From Muribaculaceae bacterium (GTDB lineage Bacteria > Bacteroidota > Bacteroidia > Bacteroidales > Muribaculaceae): a stretch of DNA of 8,554 nt. The notes under the pieces are model-generated. The model saw nothing but the letters and a program-made list of their open reading frames with translations, ran no database searches and was not told where the DNA came from. Location of the stretch: NCBI GenBank assembly GCA_024400895.1, contig JAKSMA010000096.1, positions 1-8,554 on the forward strand, given 5' to 3'. A program made the position numbers and the translations under genes. Below, piece by piece: positions 1-7,453 of the stretch (position 1 is the stretch's first letter; every line of letters starts with the position of its first letter).

Positions 1-2
1 CA

Positions 3-92
3 CTGGGCTGGAAGAAGCACAAGCTGGGAATCAAGATTGTTTCAGGCTTAAGCGTCTACGCCATCATGAACGGAATAGTATCTCCTAAGTAG
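3..92 (+). CDS. 3' end of an unidentified gene, possibly membrane protein (partial)
   Basis: Frame 3 is open from the window edge to a TAG stop and gives 29 residues: a basic stretch (GWKKHKLG) followed by a hydrophobic stretch (about IKIVSGLSVYAIMNGIV) and the ending SPK. This looks like the C-terminal end of a membrane protein with one last transmembrane segment, but I do not recognise the family. Two facts support a real gene: the fragment ends just before a terminator-like hairpin, and it converges on the glycogen phosphorylase gene, which leaves no other gene for that hairpin to serve on the plus strand. The other two forward frames close inside the segment or give less plausible peptides. 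The call rests on very little sequence and could be wrong; the start and most of the gene lie outside the window. Confidence 0.4.
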   Translation: MGWKKHKLGIKIVSGLSVYAIMNGIVSPK

Positions 93-138
93 AATCTGAT
101 TTAGATAACACATTGTCATAGTACATATAAAGAAAAAA

Positions 139-173
139 GAAATCGAGGTGGCTTTTATACTACCTCGATTTTC
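139..173. terminator. Bidirectional Rho-independent terminator between convergent genes
   Basis: A perfect 9-bp stem, AATCGAGGT (141-149) with ACCTCGATT (162-170), encloses a 12-nt loop. An A-rich run lies on the left (131-140) and a T-rich run on the right (169-175), so either strand yields a hairpin followed by a U-rich tail. It sits between the plus-strand gene ending at 92 and the minus-strand phosphorylase ending at 204, as expected for a shared terminator of convergent transcripts. Confidence 0.8.
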
Positions 174-203
174 TTTCATATAGATTTCAATATGGTGCTA
201 TTT

Positions 204-2759
204 TTAGAGCCACTTCATGTAGGCGAAGTCTTGGCGATGTGGAAGTTTTTCGTTCCATGGGAATACACGGAATGCAAAACGGAACACGCCAGAGTCTTTG
301 GTGTTTTGCTTCATGTGGTAAGTGAGAACATCACCCTCTTCAGCGACAACAGCAAATGGAATTACGCCGTGGAACTTCTGTTGACCATCTTCTTCACGAT
401 AGACTACAAGTTCCACGCCGAGGTCCTTGCCTAAACCAGCGGTGTCAATCTTGATTGTTGCTTCAATTGGATCGCCATCGTTTGTTGCATTCTTAAGAGA
501 ATCAGTGAGCTGAATATCCACTTCGTGAACGTTGTCCCATTTCGCTGCCACATTTTCTTTCCAAGCCACAATTTCCTTAGCAAGTGCATACTTATTGGCT
601 TTAAGCTTCTTGCTGCGAGCAGCTTCTTTGCTGTAGAAGCGGTCGATATAGTCGCGAATCATGCGCGACATTGTGTAGTGAGGAGCAATAGTAGCGATAG
701 AACGCTTCACGTATTGAATCCATTCTGGAGAGTAGCCACGTGAGTTCTTTGCGAAATACAATGGGATGATTTCGTTTTCAAGCATTGAATAGATAGTGGC
801 AGCATCAAGTTTGTCTTGTTGTGCTTGGTCTTGATAAGTGCGCTTTGCTGTAAGTGCCCAACCAGCACCTTCGCGATAGCCTTCATACCACCAACCGTCA
901 AGAACTGAGAAGTTGAGCACACCATTCATTTCTGCTTTTTCACCAGATGTACCTGATGCTTCAAGTGGACGTGTCGGGGTGTTCAACCAGATATCTACAC
1001 CAGTGATAAGGCGCTTCGAAACTGTCATGTCGTAGTTTTCAAGGAAGATAATCTTGCCGAGGAATTGAGGCATCTTTGAGATTTCAACAATACGGCGAAT
1101 CAAATCCTTGCCAGCACCATCAGCAGGGTGTGCCTTACCAGCATAAATGAATTGAACTGGGAATTGAGGGTTGTTAACAATCTTTTCAAGGCGGTCGAGG
1201 TCTGAGAACAAAAGATGAGCACGCTTATAAGTTGCAAAGCGACGAGCAAAACCAATCAAAAGTGCATTTGGATTAATCTTGTCGACGATTGATATGATGC
1301 GTGTTGGGTCACCTTGGTTCTTCAACCATGTTTCACTAAAGTCGCGCTTTACGAAGTTGATGAATTTGTTTTTCAGGCGGAGACGCATTTTCCAAACTTC
1401 CTCATCTGGAGTCTTGAGGATTGGCGCCCATGTCTTTTCATCTTCTTGGCGTTCAGCGAAGTCGCTGCCGAATTCATTGCTATAGAATTCTTTCCATTCA
1501 GAAGCTGCCCAAGTTGGCATGTGCACACCATTTGTTACATAACCTACATGTGATTCTTCTGGTGCATATCCCTTCCAAACGCCTTGGAACATTTTCTTTG
1601 AAACTTCACCGTGCAACCAACTAACGCCGTTGGCTTCCTGGCAGGTGTTCAAAGCGAATACACTCATTGAGAAACGTTCTTGAGAGTCAGGGTTTTCACG
1701 GCCCATGTTCCTCAGGTCTGCCCATGAAATACCGCGTTTTTCTGGATATTCACCCATATACTTTCCGAAAAGACCTTCATCGAAGTAGTCGTGACCTGCT
1801 GGTACAGGTGTGTGTACAGTGTAGAGTGAAGAAGAACGTACCACTTCAAGAGCTTCGTTGAAACTCAAACCGTCTTCTTGCACATAGTCAACAAGGCGTT
1901 GGAGGTTCAAGAGTGCGGCGTGACCTTCATTGCAATGGTAGATTTCATTTTTGATGCCAAGTTTCTTGAGCATCAAAACACCACCAATACCGAGAAGGTA
2001 TTCTTGCTTGATGCGGTTTTCCCAGTCGCCACCATAAAGTTGGTGAGTGATTGGACGGTCCCACTCGCTGTTCATGTCGTTGTCGGTGTCGAGCAAGTAG
2101 AGTTTCATGCGACCCACGTTTACACGCCAAATATTTGCATAAATGTTACGGCCAGGATAAGGTACTTCAAGAATCATTTGTTTGCCATTCTCATCGAGCA
2201 CTGGGTCGATTGGGAGTTGGTTGAAGTTTTGGGCTTCATAGTTCGCAATCTGTTGTCCGTCGATAGAGAGGGTTTGGGTGAAGTAACCATGGCGATAGAG
2301 GAAACCGACTGCTGTCATATTTACACAGCGGTCAGAAGCTTCCTTGATGTAGTCACCAGCCAAAATGCCAAGACCACCAGAGTAAATCTTAAGTGCACTG
2401 CACAAACCGTATTCCATACTAAAATATGATACTGAAGGAATGTCTTTGCGCATAGGCACTTTCATGTATTCCTTGAAATTGTTGTACACATTATCAATGC
2501 GTGTCAACATTTCTTTGTCGTTAACGATTTCTTCAAAGCGTTCTGATGACATTTTTTGAAGCATCATTACAGGGTTTTCGCCTGTTGAACGCCATAAGTC
2601 GCGGTCCAAATCGTGGAACAAAGTCTTACCTTCGCTGTTCCATACCCACCAAAGGTTCTTAGAGAGTTCTTCAAGCTTTTTGAGCTTTGCAGGAAGTTTT
2701 GCCTTCACTGTTATGTTTCTCCAAGTAGGTGTGTTAGTGTTACTTACTTTGATTTTCAT
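204..2759 (-). CDS. glgP: Alpha-glucan (glycogen) phosphorylase, GT35, with DUF3417 N-terminal domain
   Basis: This 851-residue enzyme releases glucose-1-phosphate from alpha-1,4-glucan ends using phosphate and pyridoxal phosphate, in the cytoplasm. Residues about 14-120 match the DUF3417 domain of the bacterial/archaeal long phosphorylase type (LWWVWNSEG at 36-44). Catalytic-domain landmarks in order are [11 protein letters not shown] (126-136), CNEGHAALL (276-284), [11 protein letters not shown] (316-326), [13 protein letters not shown] (504-516) and [14 protein letters not shown] (600-613). By comparison with classical phosphorylase (EASGTGNMKF), Lys608 is the expected pyridoxal-phosphate lysine. 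A beta-rich C-terminal region (about 740-851) completes the long form. The ATG at 2757-2759 gives a full N-terminal domain. The gene lies 55 bp downstream of glycogen synthase on the same strand, so the two are probably co-transcribed. No truncation or frameshift is seen. The long form differs from E. coli GlgP; substrate preference (glycogen or shorter maltodextrins) cannot be read from the sequence. Confidence 0.95.
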   Translation of the reverse strand: MKIKVSNTNTPTWRNITVKAKLPAKLKKLEELSKNLWWVWNSEGKTLFHDLDRDLWRSTGENPVMMLQKMSSERFEEIVNDKEMLTRIDNVYNNFKEYMKVPMRKDIPSVSYFSMEYGLCSALKIYSGGLGILAGDYIKEASDRCVNMTAVGFLYRHGYFTQTLSIDGQQIANYEAQNFNQLPIDPVLDENGKQMILEVPYPGRNIYANIWRVNVGRMKLYLLDTDNDMNSEWDRPITHQLYGGDWENRIKQEYLLGIGGVLMLKKLGIKNEIYHCNEGHAALLNLQRLVDYVQEDGLSFNEALEVVRSSSLYTVHTPVPAGHDYFDEGLFGKYMGEYPEKRGISWADLRNMGRENPDSQERFSMSVFALNTCQEANGVSWLHGEVSKKMFQGVWKGYAPEESHVGYVTNGVHMPTWAASEWKEFYSNEFGSDFAERQEDEKTWAPILKTPDEEVWKMRLRLKNKFINFVKRDFSETWLKNQGDPTRIISIVDKINPNALLIGFARRFATYKRAHLLFSDLDRLEKIVNNPQFPVQFIYAGKAHPADGAGKDLIRRIVEISKMPQFLGKIIFLENYDMTVSKRLITGVDIWLNTPTRPLEASGTSGEKAEMNGVLNFSVLDGWWYEGYREGAGWALTAKRTYQDQAQQDKLDAATIYSMLENEIIPLYFAKNSRGYSPEWIQYVKRSIATIAPHYTMSRMIRDYIDRFYSKEAARSKKLKANKYALAKEIVAWKENVAAKWDNVHEVDIQLTDSLKNATNDGDPIEATIKIDTAGLGKDLGVELVVYREEDGQQKFHGVIPFAVVAEEGDVLTYHMKQNTKDSGVFRFAFRVFPWNEKLPHRQDFAYMKWL

Positions 2760-2769
2760 ATTAATTATT

Positions 2770-2790
2770 ATATAATTGTTTTCAATATAT
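2770..2790 (-). other. Weak A/T-only hairpin in the glgA-glgP spacer
   Basis: The 55-bp spacer holds an imperfect inverted repeat: ATTG (2775-2778) pairs with CAAT (2783-2786) around a TTTT loop, and the arms extend through TATA tracts after one bulged base. It is nearly all A/T, so stability would be low. It lies about 10 nt upstream of the phosphorylase start codon and could affect translation, mRNA processing or nothing at all. I see no clear TAnnTTTG promoter box in this spacer. Confidence 0.2.
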
Positions 2791-2814
2791 TGATGCGAGT
2801 TGTAACTTGCTGAA

Positions 2815-4458
2815 TTATCTCTTATTTGCAGCCTCTAATGCTTGGCTATATGCAATGTCGTAGTATTTTATGAAATTGCTCCACAATGCTAACTTTGCTG
2901 TCTTTTGTGCAGTACGGCTCATTTTGTGCCATTCGGCAGGTTTTAGTGCAAACACATTCATTATGCTTTGGGCAACAGTCATCACTGTATTGCTATAATT
3001 AGAGTCTGTTCTGTGTATTACTTCTACTCCGGATTTCTTTGACTCCATACCCAGAGATTCTGCCACCCACTGTCCGAACCCAGCTAAATCAGTAGTGATT
3101 GTTGGCACAGCAAATGCTACGCTCTCAAGGGGAGTATATCCCCAAGGTTCATAGTAGGAAGGGAAAATGGTGAGATCAAATCCTATGAGTAAATCGTAGT
3201 AACTCATGTTGAAAATGCCGTCATTCCCATTAAGGTAGGATGGCACATAAATCACCTTGACTTTATCGTGGTTTTCGTTGCGAAGTCCCAGATAGTTTAA
3301 TTTTCCGTAAATATTGTCGGAGTCGAAGTTGTGAATGCTGTGAGTGATAATTGGGTCGAACAACGGTGTGTTGCTTTCTCCTTTATCTATTGCTTCTACA
3401 AGGTCGGCTCTTGGCGCATCCGTCCATCCAGGAACGGTGATGAATGCGAGGATTTTACGATGTGAGGTTTGTGTCTTGTTGAGCTCGTAACGCACAACAT
3501 TCAAAGCATCGATGCCTATGTCTAAACCCTTGTTGCGGAATTCGCAGCGTCCAGATGTAGCCAATAAGAAAGTGTCGTCATCATACTTCTCTCCGGTGAG
3601 CGCAGATGCTACTTTGAGCAATTTTTCGCGTGCTATTGCCCTACTTTCATTGTATTTGGCACCTTTTGGAACGAAATTCAATTCAAATCCGTTTGGGGTG
3701 ACAATAGGCTTGCGTTCAAGAAGCTGTTCACATTCTCTTGCCGTAACATTGCTCACGGTGGTGAAAGCATCTGCATTTTGGGCAGCAGCTTTCTCAAGTG
3801 AGTGCTTGGATTCCATATTGAGCTCTCCTGCCATTTGGTCGCCGTTGTAGCCTCTCATGTAGTCGTATAATGGCTTACCGTTACCGCAAATGCTTCGGCC
3901 AATACTGGTAGCATGGGTCGTAAAGACTGTAGCCACTTGAGGAAGATATGTTTTTACATACAATAATCCCATAGCGGTTGTCCACTCGTCAAAGTGGGCA
4001 ATTACTTTCTTGCCGGAGTATTTTTTGAAATTCACCAGACTTTCAATTACGAGAGCGGAGCCATATGCAAATGTGCATGCTTCATCGTAATCGCCATATG
4101 CATGAAGCGAGTCCACTTTGTAATGTTCCCACATCTTGCCATATAGCTCGTTTTTATATTGGAAAAGTGATTTGAAATCTACGAGGATTGCAATTGGTTT
4201 TCCGGGAATATTCCATCTCCCAACCCTTACAGTCATCCTTTCTGGGAAGCGGGCTTTCACTTTCCAGTCTGATAATAGAGATTTTGATTCTATGAAAAAT
4301 GGAGATTCGTTGTCCTTTGTCCAGATATCTGGACCTATGAATATGACCTTGTCTTTATGTTGTTGTTGGAGGGTTTTTGCTTTAGTTGAAAGAACTGCGT
4401 AAATTCCTCCTACTTTATTACAAACTTCCCAACTTGTTTCGAATAATAGGTCGAACAT
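2815..4458 (-). CDS. Glycogen synthase of the eukaryote-like GT3 type
   Basis: This 547-residue enzyme extends alpha-1,4-glucan chains from a nucleotide sugar; GT3 enzymes use UDP-glucose, unlike the ADP-glucose GT5 GlgA of E. coli. Motifs that I recognise from animal and fungal glycogen synthase are [18 protein letters not shown] (10-27), HFDEW (155-159), TTHATSIGR (180-188), TVSNVTARE (234-242), [12 protein letters not shown] (249-260), [13 protein letters not shown] (301-313) and [15 protein letters not shown] (432-446). The last contains the E-x7-E pair Glu437/Glu445 of retaining GT-B enzymes. It is shorter than eukaryotic enzymes (about 700 residues), lacking their phosphorylated tail. 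The stretch where yeast and animal enzymes carry the arginine cluster for glucose-6-phosphate activation reads [15 protein letters not shown] (512-526), with a single Arg. The ATG at 4456-4458 starts right at the conserved N-terminal strand. Bacteroidota databases often label this gene glycogen/starch synthase; glgA is avoided as a symbol because that name implies GT5. It is first in a likely operon with the phosphorylase. Confidence 0.93.
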   Translation of the reverse strand: MFDLLFETSWEVCNKVGGIYAVLSTKAKTLQQQHKDKVIFIGPDIWTKDNESPFFIESKSLLSDWKVKARFPERMTVRVGRWNIPGKPIAILVDFKSLFQYKNELYGKMWEHYKVDSLHAYGDYDEACTFAYGSALVIESLVNFKKYSGKKVIAHFDEWTTAMGLLYVKTYLPQVATVFTTHATSIGRSICGNGKPLYDYMRGYNGDQMAGELNMESKHSLEKAAAQNADAFTTVSNVTARECEQLLERKPIVTPNGFELNFVPKGAKYNESRAIAREKLLKVASALTGEKYDDDTFLLATSGRCEFRNKGLDIGIDALNVVRYELNKTQTSHRKILAFITVPGWTDAPRADLVEAIDKGESNTPLFDPIITHSIHNFDSDNIYGKLNYLGLRNENHDKVKVIYVPSYLNGNDGIFNMSYYDLLIGFDLTIFPSYYEPWGYTPLESVAFAVPTITTDLAGFGQWVAESLGMESKKSGVEVIHRTDSNYSNTVMTVAQSIMNVFALKPAEWHKMSRTAQKTAKLALWSNFIKYYDIAYSQALEAANKR

Positions 4459-4495
4459 AGAAGATATAGTTGATTATAATCATTAATATTGTGTG

Positions 4496-4503
4496 CAAAG
4501 TTA
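4496..4503 (-). promoter_or_regulatory. Bacteroidota-type -7 promoter box for the glycogen operon
   Basis: Read on the minus strand this is TAACTTTG, a full match to the TAnnTTTG -7 element used by the Bacteroidota primary sigma factor. It lies about 37 bp upstream of the glycogen synthase start and downstream (in transcription order) of the dnaK terminator. No clear TTTG -33 box is present at the expected 19-21 bp; that region is only A/T-rich. The predicted leader is roughly 30-35 nt. Confidence 0.6.
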
Positions 4504-4622
4504 CAAAAAATATATAAATTAACTTCAGTTTTTGTTGTTCTTGAAAATTATTTTAATGCAATCGTTTGCCTAAAATGTTTAAATTTGGAATAATATTCTG
4601 CGATTTCTTGATATGCCGATAT

Positions 4623-4660
4623 AAAAAATCCCAACGCCGCTTTCGCAGGTTGGGATTTTC
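4623..4660 (-). terminator. Rho-independent terminator of dnaK
   Basis: An 11-bp perfect stem, AAAATCCCAAC (4625-4635) with GTTGGGATTTT (4649-4659), encloses a 13-nt loop. On the minus strand it begins about 22 nt after the dnaK stop and is followed by a run of six T's, the classic intrinsic terminator form. It separates dnaK from the glycogen operon downstream. The other strand also ends in T's, but no plus-strand gene approaches from that side. Confidence 0.88.
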
Positions 4661-4682
4661 TGTGTTTTTTCGAAGTTTTGGA

Positions 4683-6596
4683 TTATACTTCCTCGAATGG
4701 AACATCTTGCGCATTTCCGCCTTGTTGATTTCCTTGTTGTCCCCCTTGTTGTGGACCGCCTTGGAAACCTTGGTCAGCGCCAGGTTGTGGACCTGCTTGT
4801 TGGCCGTAAAGGTCTTGTGAAATTGCGTGGAACTTTTCATTCAGTTCGTTCATTGCAGTGTCGATCGCTGCAAGATCTTGGCTCTTGTGCGCATCTTTAA
4901 GCTTGTTGAGTGCGCCTTCGAGGTCGCTCTTCTTGTCGGCAGGAAGCTTGTCGCCGAGATCCTTGAGGCTCTTTTCTGTTTGGAAAATCATAGCGTCGGC
5001 TTGGTTAATCTTGTCGATGCGTTCCTTTTCCTTCTTGTCGGCTTCAGCATTTGCTTCAGCTTCATCCTTCATGCGCTTGATTTCGTCGTCGCTCAAGCCA
5101 CTTGATGCTTCGATACGGATGCTTTGTTCCTTGTTGGTTGCCTTGTCGATAGCCTTCACATTCATGATGCCGTTGGCGTCAACTTCGAATGATACTTCGA
5201 TTTGAGGCACACCACGTGGCGCTGGAGTGATGCCGTCTAAGTGGAACTTGCCGAGGGTTTTGCAGTCTTTTGCCATTGGGCGTTCGCCTTGGAGTACGTG
5301 GATTTCAACTGAAGGTTGGTTGTCAACTGCAGTTGAGAATACTTGGCTCTTGCGTGTAGGAATTGTGGTGTTTGCGTCAATGAGCTTGGTCATTACGCCA
5401 CCGAGAGTTTCGATACCTACGCTCAATGGAACGACGTCGAGAAGGAGTACGTCTTTAACTTCTCCGGTAACGACGCCACCTTGGATGGCTGCACCTACAG
5501 CAACCACTTCGTCTGGGTTTACGCCCTTTGATGGCTCTTTGCCAAAGAATTTCTTGACGATTTCTTGAACTGCAGGGATACGAGTAGAACCACCTACCAG
5601 AATCACTTCGTTAATGTCGCTTGTTGAAAGACCTGCGTCTTCAAGTGCTTTGCGGCAAGGTGCGATTGTGTTTTGAATGAGGTCGTCGCTCAATTGTTCG
5701 AATTTTGCGCGGCTCAAGGTCTTAACGAGGTGTTTTGGTATGCCACCTACAGGCATAATGTATGGTAAGTTGATTTCTGTGCTCATTGAGCTGGAAAGTT
5801 CTATCTTAGCCTTTTCTGCAGCTTCTTTAAGGCGTTGCAGTGCCATTGGGTCTTTGCGGAGATCAACACCTTCGTCATTAAGGAATTCCTGTGCCAACCA
5901 GTCGATGATGCGTTGGTCAAAGTCGTCACCACCGAGGTGGGTATCGCCGTTGGTTGCTTTAACTTCTACAACGCCATCACCCATGTTGAGGATAGAGATA
6001 TCGAATGTGCCACCACCAAGGTCGAACACGGCAATGTTTTTATCGTCAGTACCCTTGTCTAAGCCGTAGGCGAGTGCTGCAGCGGTCGGCTCATTGACGA
6101 TGCGTTCAACTTTAAGACCTGCGATTTCGCCGGCTTCCTTTGTTGCCTTGCGTTGTGAGTCGTCAAAGTATGCTGGTACAGTAATCACAGCACGGTCGAC
6201 TGTTTGTCCGAGATAGTCTTCTGCGGTTTTCTTCATCTTTTGAAGAACCATAGCAGAGATTTCTTGTGGTGTGTATTGGCGGCCGTCGATTTCAACACGT
6301 GGTTGGTTGTTGCCATTGTCAACCACTCTGTAAGGCACGCGTGTAATTTCTTTAGCGACTTTGTCCATAGATTCACCCATGAAACGCTTAATTGAATAAA
6401 TGGTTCTGGTTGGGTTTGTAATTGCTTGACGCTTTGCAGGGTCACCTACTTTGCGTTCGCCGCCATCAACAAATGCAACAATTGAAGGAGTGGTGTTGCG
6501 ACCTTCACTGTTTGGTATTACTACCGGATTGTTACCTTCAAGTACAGAAACACAGCTGTTGGTTGTACCTAGGTCAATACCAATGATTTTTCCCAT
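4683..6596 (-). CDS. dnaK: Molecular chaperone DnaK (Hsp70)
   Basis: This is the complete 637-residue cytoplasmic Hsp70, which binds exposed hydrophobic segments of client proteins in an ATP cycle driven by DnaJ and GrpE. All three family signatures are present: IDLGTTNS (7-14), [11 protein letters not shown] (191-201) and [14 protein letters not shown] (331-344). The interdomain linker [14 protein letters not shown] is at 383-396, the substrate-binding beta domain follows to about 500, and the helical lid covers about 500-598. The tail (599-629) is a Gly/Gln-rich low-complexity stretch ending in DVPFEEV, like the EEV-type ends of bacterial DnaK. The segment [12 protein letters not shown] (278-289) differs from the E. 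coli form and, as I recall, resembles other Bacteroidota DnaKs. The ATG at 6594-6596 opens directly into the ATPase strand. No dnaJ or grpE adjoins it; the gene has its own terminator and a probable sigma-54 promoter, so it is likely monocistronic. Confidence 0.98.
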   Translation of the reverse strand: MGKIIGIDLGTTNSCVSVLEGNNPVVIPNSEGRNTTPSIVAFVDGGERKVGDPAKRQAITNPTRTIYSIKRFMGESMDKVAKEITRVPYRVVDNGNNQPRVEIDGRQYTPQEISAMVLQKMKKTAEDYLGQTVDRAVITVPAYFDDSQRKATKEAGEIAGLKVERIVNEPTAAALAYGLDKGTDDKNIAVFDLGGGTFDISILNMGDGVVEVKATNGDTHLGGDDFDQRIIDWLAQEFLNDEGVDLRKDPMALQRLKEAAEKAKIELSSSMSTEINLPYIMPVGGIPKHLVKTLSRAKFEQLSDDLIQNTIAPCRKALEDAGLSTSDINEVILVGGSTRIPAVQEIVKKFFGKEPSKGVNPDEVVAVGAAIQGGVVTGEVKDVLLLDVVPLSVGIETLGGVMTKLIDANTTIPTRKSQVFSTAVDNQPSVEIHVLQGERPMAKDCKTLGKFHLDGITPAPRGVPQIEVSFEVDANGIMNVKAIDKATNKEQSIRIEASSGLSDDEIKRMKDEAEANAEADKKEKERIDKINQADAMIFQTEKSLKDLGDKLPADKKSDLEGALNKLKDAHKSQDLAAIDTAMNELNEKFHAISQDLYGQQAGPQPGADQGFQGGPQQGGQQGNQQGGNAQDVPFEEV

Positions 6597-6639
6597 AATC
6601 GTAAATATAATTTTGTTGTTATTAATTCAAGTTTGTTCT

Positions 6640-6653
6640 ATCGCTTGTGCGAT
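6640..6653 (-). other. Short hairpin in the dnaK leader
   Basis: ATCGC (6640-6644) and GCGAT (6649-6653) form a perfect 5-bp inverted repeat around a 4-nt loop (ACAA on the dnaK strand). If transcription starts near 6658, as the upstream -24/-12 match predicts, the hairpin would lie at the very 5' end of the dnaK mRNA. It could protect the transcript, tune translation, or be a protein-binding palindrome. It is not a CIRCE element, whose repeat sequence is different. The repeat is short enough to occur by chance. Confidence 0.3.
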
Positions 6654-6668
6654 TTCGAAGTGTGATAT

Positions 6669-6685
6669 AGCAAAAGCTGTGCCAA
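6669..6685 (-). promoter_or_regulatory. Probable sigma-54 (-24/-12) promoter of dnaK
   Basis: On the minus strand the sequence reads TTGGCACAGCTTTTGCT. This matches the sigma-54 consensus TGGCAC-N5-TTGCW with exactly 10 bases between the invariant GG (6683-6682) and GC (6671-6670). The predicted start is near 6658, giving a leader of about 62 nt before the dnaK ATG. No TAnnTTTG box of the Bacteroidota housekeeping type was seen on this strand between here and the start codon. Sigma-54 promoters need an ATP-hydrolysing enhancer-binding activator, and a repeat cluster suited to one lies just upstream at 6703-6729. Confidence 0.65.
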
Positions 6686-6702
6686 TTTTTGCCCTTTACG
6701 AA

Positions 6703-6729
6703 ACTGACACCACCACTGACACCATGTCA
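6703..6729. promoter_or_regulatory. Clustered TGTCA half-sites upstream of dnaK (putative activator site)
   Basis: On the plus strand the 10-mer ACTGACACCA occurs twice (6703-6712 and 6715-6724), a direct repeat with 12-bp period. The second copy also forms a 13-bp inverted pair with the next bases: TGACA (6717-6721), CCA, TGTCA (6725-6729). A further TGTCA lies at 6768-6772. The cluster centres are roughly 49-65 bp upstream of the predicted dnaK start, with the outlying site at about -112. This arrangement fits a dimeric DNA-binding protein such as a sigma-54 enhancer-binding protein, although -50 to -65 is closer than most such sites. It also lies about 190 bp upstream of the divergent mce promoter box, so that side cannot be excluded. 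Confidence 0.5.
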
Positions 6730-6898
6730 CTATTTTTGTGTTTTTTGTTGATTCAGGTGGTTAACATTGTCATTTTTCTGCAAATATTAATCCCGATGCT
6801 ACCAGGCAGAAGGGTCTGCATTAAGCTTTGGTATACCGATTCGCAGAGAAATTATGGTCAGTTTTTCTTCAAAATCTTATATAGTTTCAATAATTTGT
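6730..6898. other. Intergenic region between dnaK and mce control elements
   Basis: I see no convincing gene in the middle of this 405-bp intergenic region. A 58-codon plus-strand reading frame runs from 6723, but its start lies inside the repeat cluster and it looks spurious. The stretch contains one TGTCA (6768-6772), a GTTAAC palindrome (minus strand, about 6760-6765), a 5-bp stem hairpin GCAGA/TCTGC (6806-6819) and an 8-bp palindrome GGTATACC (6830-6837). The block at about 6790-6850 is visibly richer in G/C than its flanks. None of these has an assignable function. Confidence 0.4.
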
Positions 6899-6900
6899 AG

Positions 6901-6908
6901 TACTTTTG
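6901..6908 (+). promoter_or_regulatory. Bacteroidota-type -7 promoter box for the mce-mmdA operon
   Basis: TACTTTTG fits TAnnTTTG and lies 93 bp upstream of the epimerase start codon, in A/T-rich DNA. No clean TTTG -33 element is visible 19-21 bp upstream; TTTC at 6885-6888 is the nearest and is too close. The predicted leader is about 90 nt, A/T-rich, with no ribosome-binding sequence, as is usual in this phylum. Confidence 0.5.
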
Positions 6909-7001
6909 TACATTAAATAATAAATATTGGCATTGCTGTGCCCTATTGCTTTGTAATTATTTATTAACAACTAATTAAATAACTTTTTAAAAATCAAAAT
7001 T

Positions 7002-7421
7002 ATGCAGATTTCACACATTGAACACGTGGGTATCGCTGTCACTTCTCTTGAAGAAGCTATCCCATTCTACGAAAGATTGTTGAACACTAAGTGCTACAAG
7101 ATTGAAGAAGTGGAAGAACAACACGTTCGCACCGGTTTCCTTAAGATTGGTGAAGTGAAGATTGAACTTCTTGAAGCTACAAGCGAAGAAAGCGCTATTG
7201 CTAAATTCATTGCTAAGAACGGTGGCCGCGGTGGTATCCAACACATCGCTTTCGCAGTAGAAGATGGTCTTCAAGCTGCTCTCGACGAAGTGCAAGCTAA
7301 CGGTGATCGCGTTATCGACGCTGCTCCTCGTGGCGGTGCTGAAGGTCTTAACATTGCTTTCCTCCACCCAAAGAGCACTTGCGGAACATTGGTTGAACTT
7401 TGTGAAAACCCAAATAAATAA
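7002..7421 (+). CDS. mce: Methylmalonyl-CoA epimerase
   Basis: This 139-residue cytoplasmic enzyme of the vicinal-oxygen-chelate (VOC) fold interconverts the R and S epimers of methylmalonyl-CoA, linking the B12-dependent mutase to the decarboxylase/carboxylase step. Its length is typical. Two beta-alpha-beta-beta-beta modules are recognisable: the first starts at HIEHVGIAV (5-13) and runs to VKIELLEAT (52-60), the second starts at [10 protein letters not shown] (77-86) and ends at GTLVELCE (128-135). Expected metal ligands are His8, His81 and Glu132, with Glu55 in the position of the fourth ligand region. The ATG follows an A-rich leader without Shine-Dalgarno sequence and begins exactly at the first strand. 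It is 32 bp upstream of the carboxyltransferase gene on the same strand, so the two are almost certainly one operon. Preferred codons (GGT, GCT, AAC, ATC, GAA) dominate, suggesting high expression. Confidence 0.95.
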   Translation: MQISHIEHVGIAVTSLEEAIPFYERLLNTKCYKIEEVEEQHVRTGFLKIGEVKIELLEATSEESAIAKFIAKNGGRGGIQHIAFAVEDGLQAALDEVQANGDRVIDAAPRGGAEGLNIAFLHPKSTCGTLVELCENPNK

Positions 7422-7453
7422 TTCATTTCGAATACAAACACATCATTATTAAA

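Noticed and set aside
1878..2429. A 183-codon plus-strand reading frame opposite the phosphorylase gene
   Set aside because: It lies wholly antisense to a well-supported conserved enzyme, has no recognisable domain and no promoter, and its openness follows from the codon bias of the opposite strand.
4700..4800. Repetitive-looking tract that might be a tandem DNA repeat
   Set aside because: It encodes the Gly/Gln-rich C-terminal tail of DnaK; the repetition reflects low-complexity protein sequence, common in this family, not an independent repeat element.
6597..6730. CIRCE/HrcA operator or sigma-32 promoter for dnaK
   Set aside because: The CIRCE repeat (TTAGCACTC-N9-GAGTGCTAA) is absent and no sigma-32-like -35/-10 pair is visible; the short ATCGC/GCGAT repeat does not resemble CIRCE.
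6827..6844. A possible sigma-54 promoter on the plus strand for mce (TTTGG ... TCGC)
   Set aside because: The spacing between GG and GC is 11 bases, not 10, and both blocks deviate from consensus; the TAnnTTTG box at 6901-6908 is a better candidate.
6723..6900. A 58-codon hydrophobic plus-strand reading frame upstream of mce
   Set aside because: Its start codon lies inside the TGTCA repeat cluster, it has no leader or promoter of its own, its stop abuts the mce promoter box, and the peptide resembles nothing I know; T-rich DNA easily encodes such Leu/Phe-rich runs.
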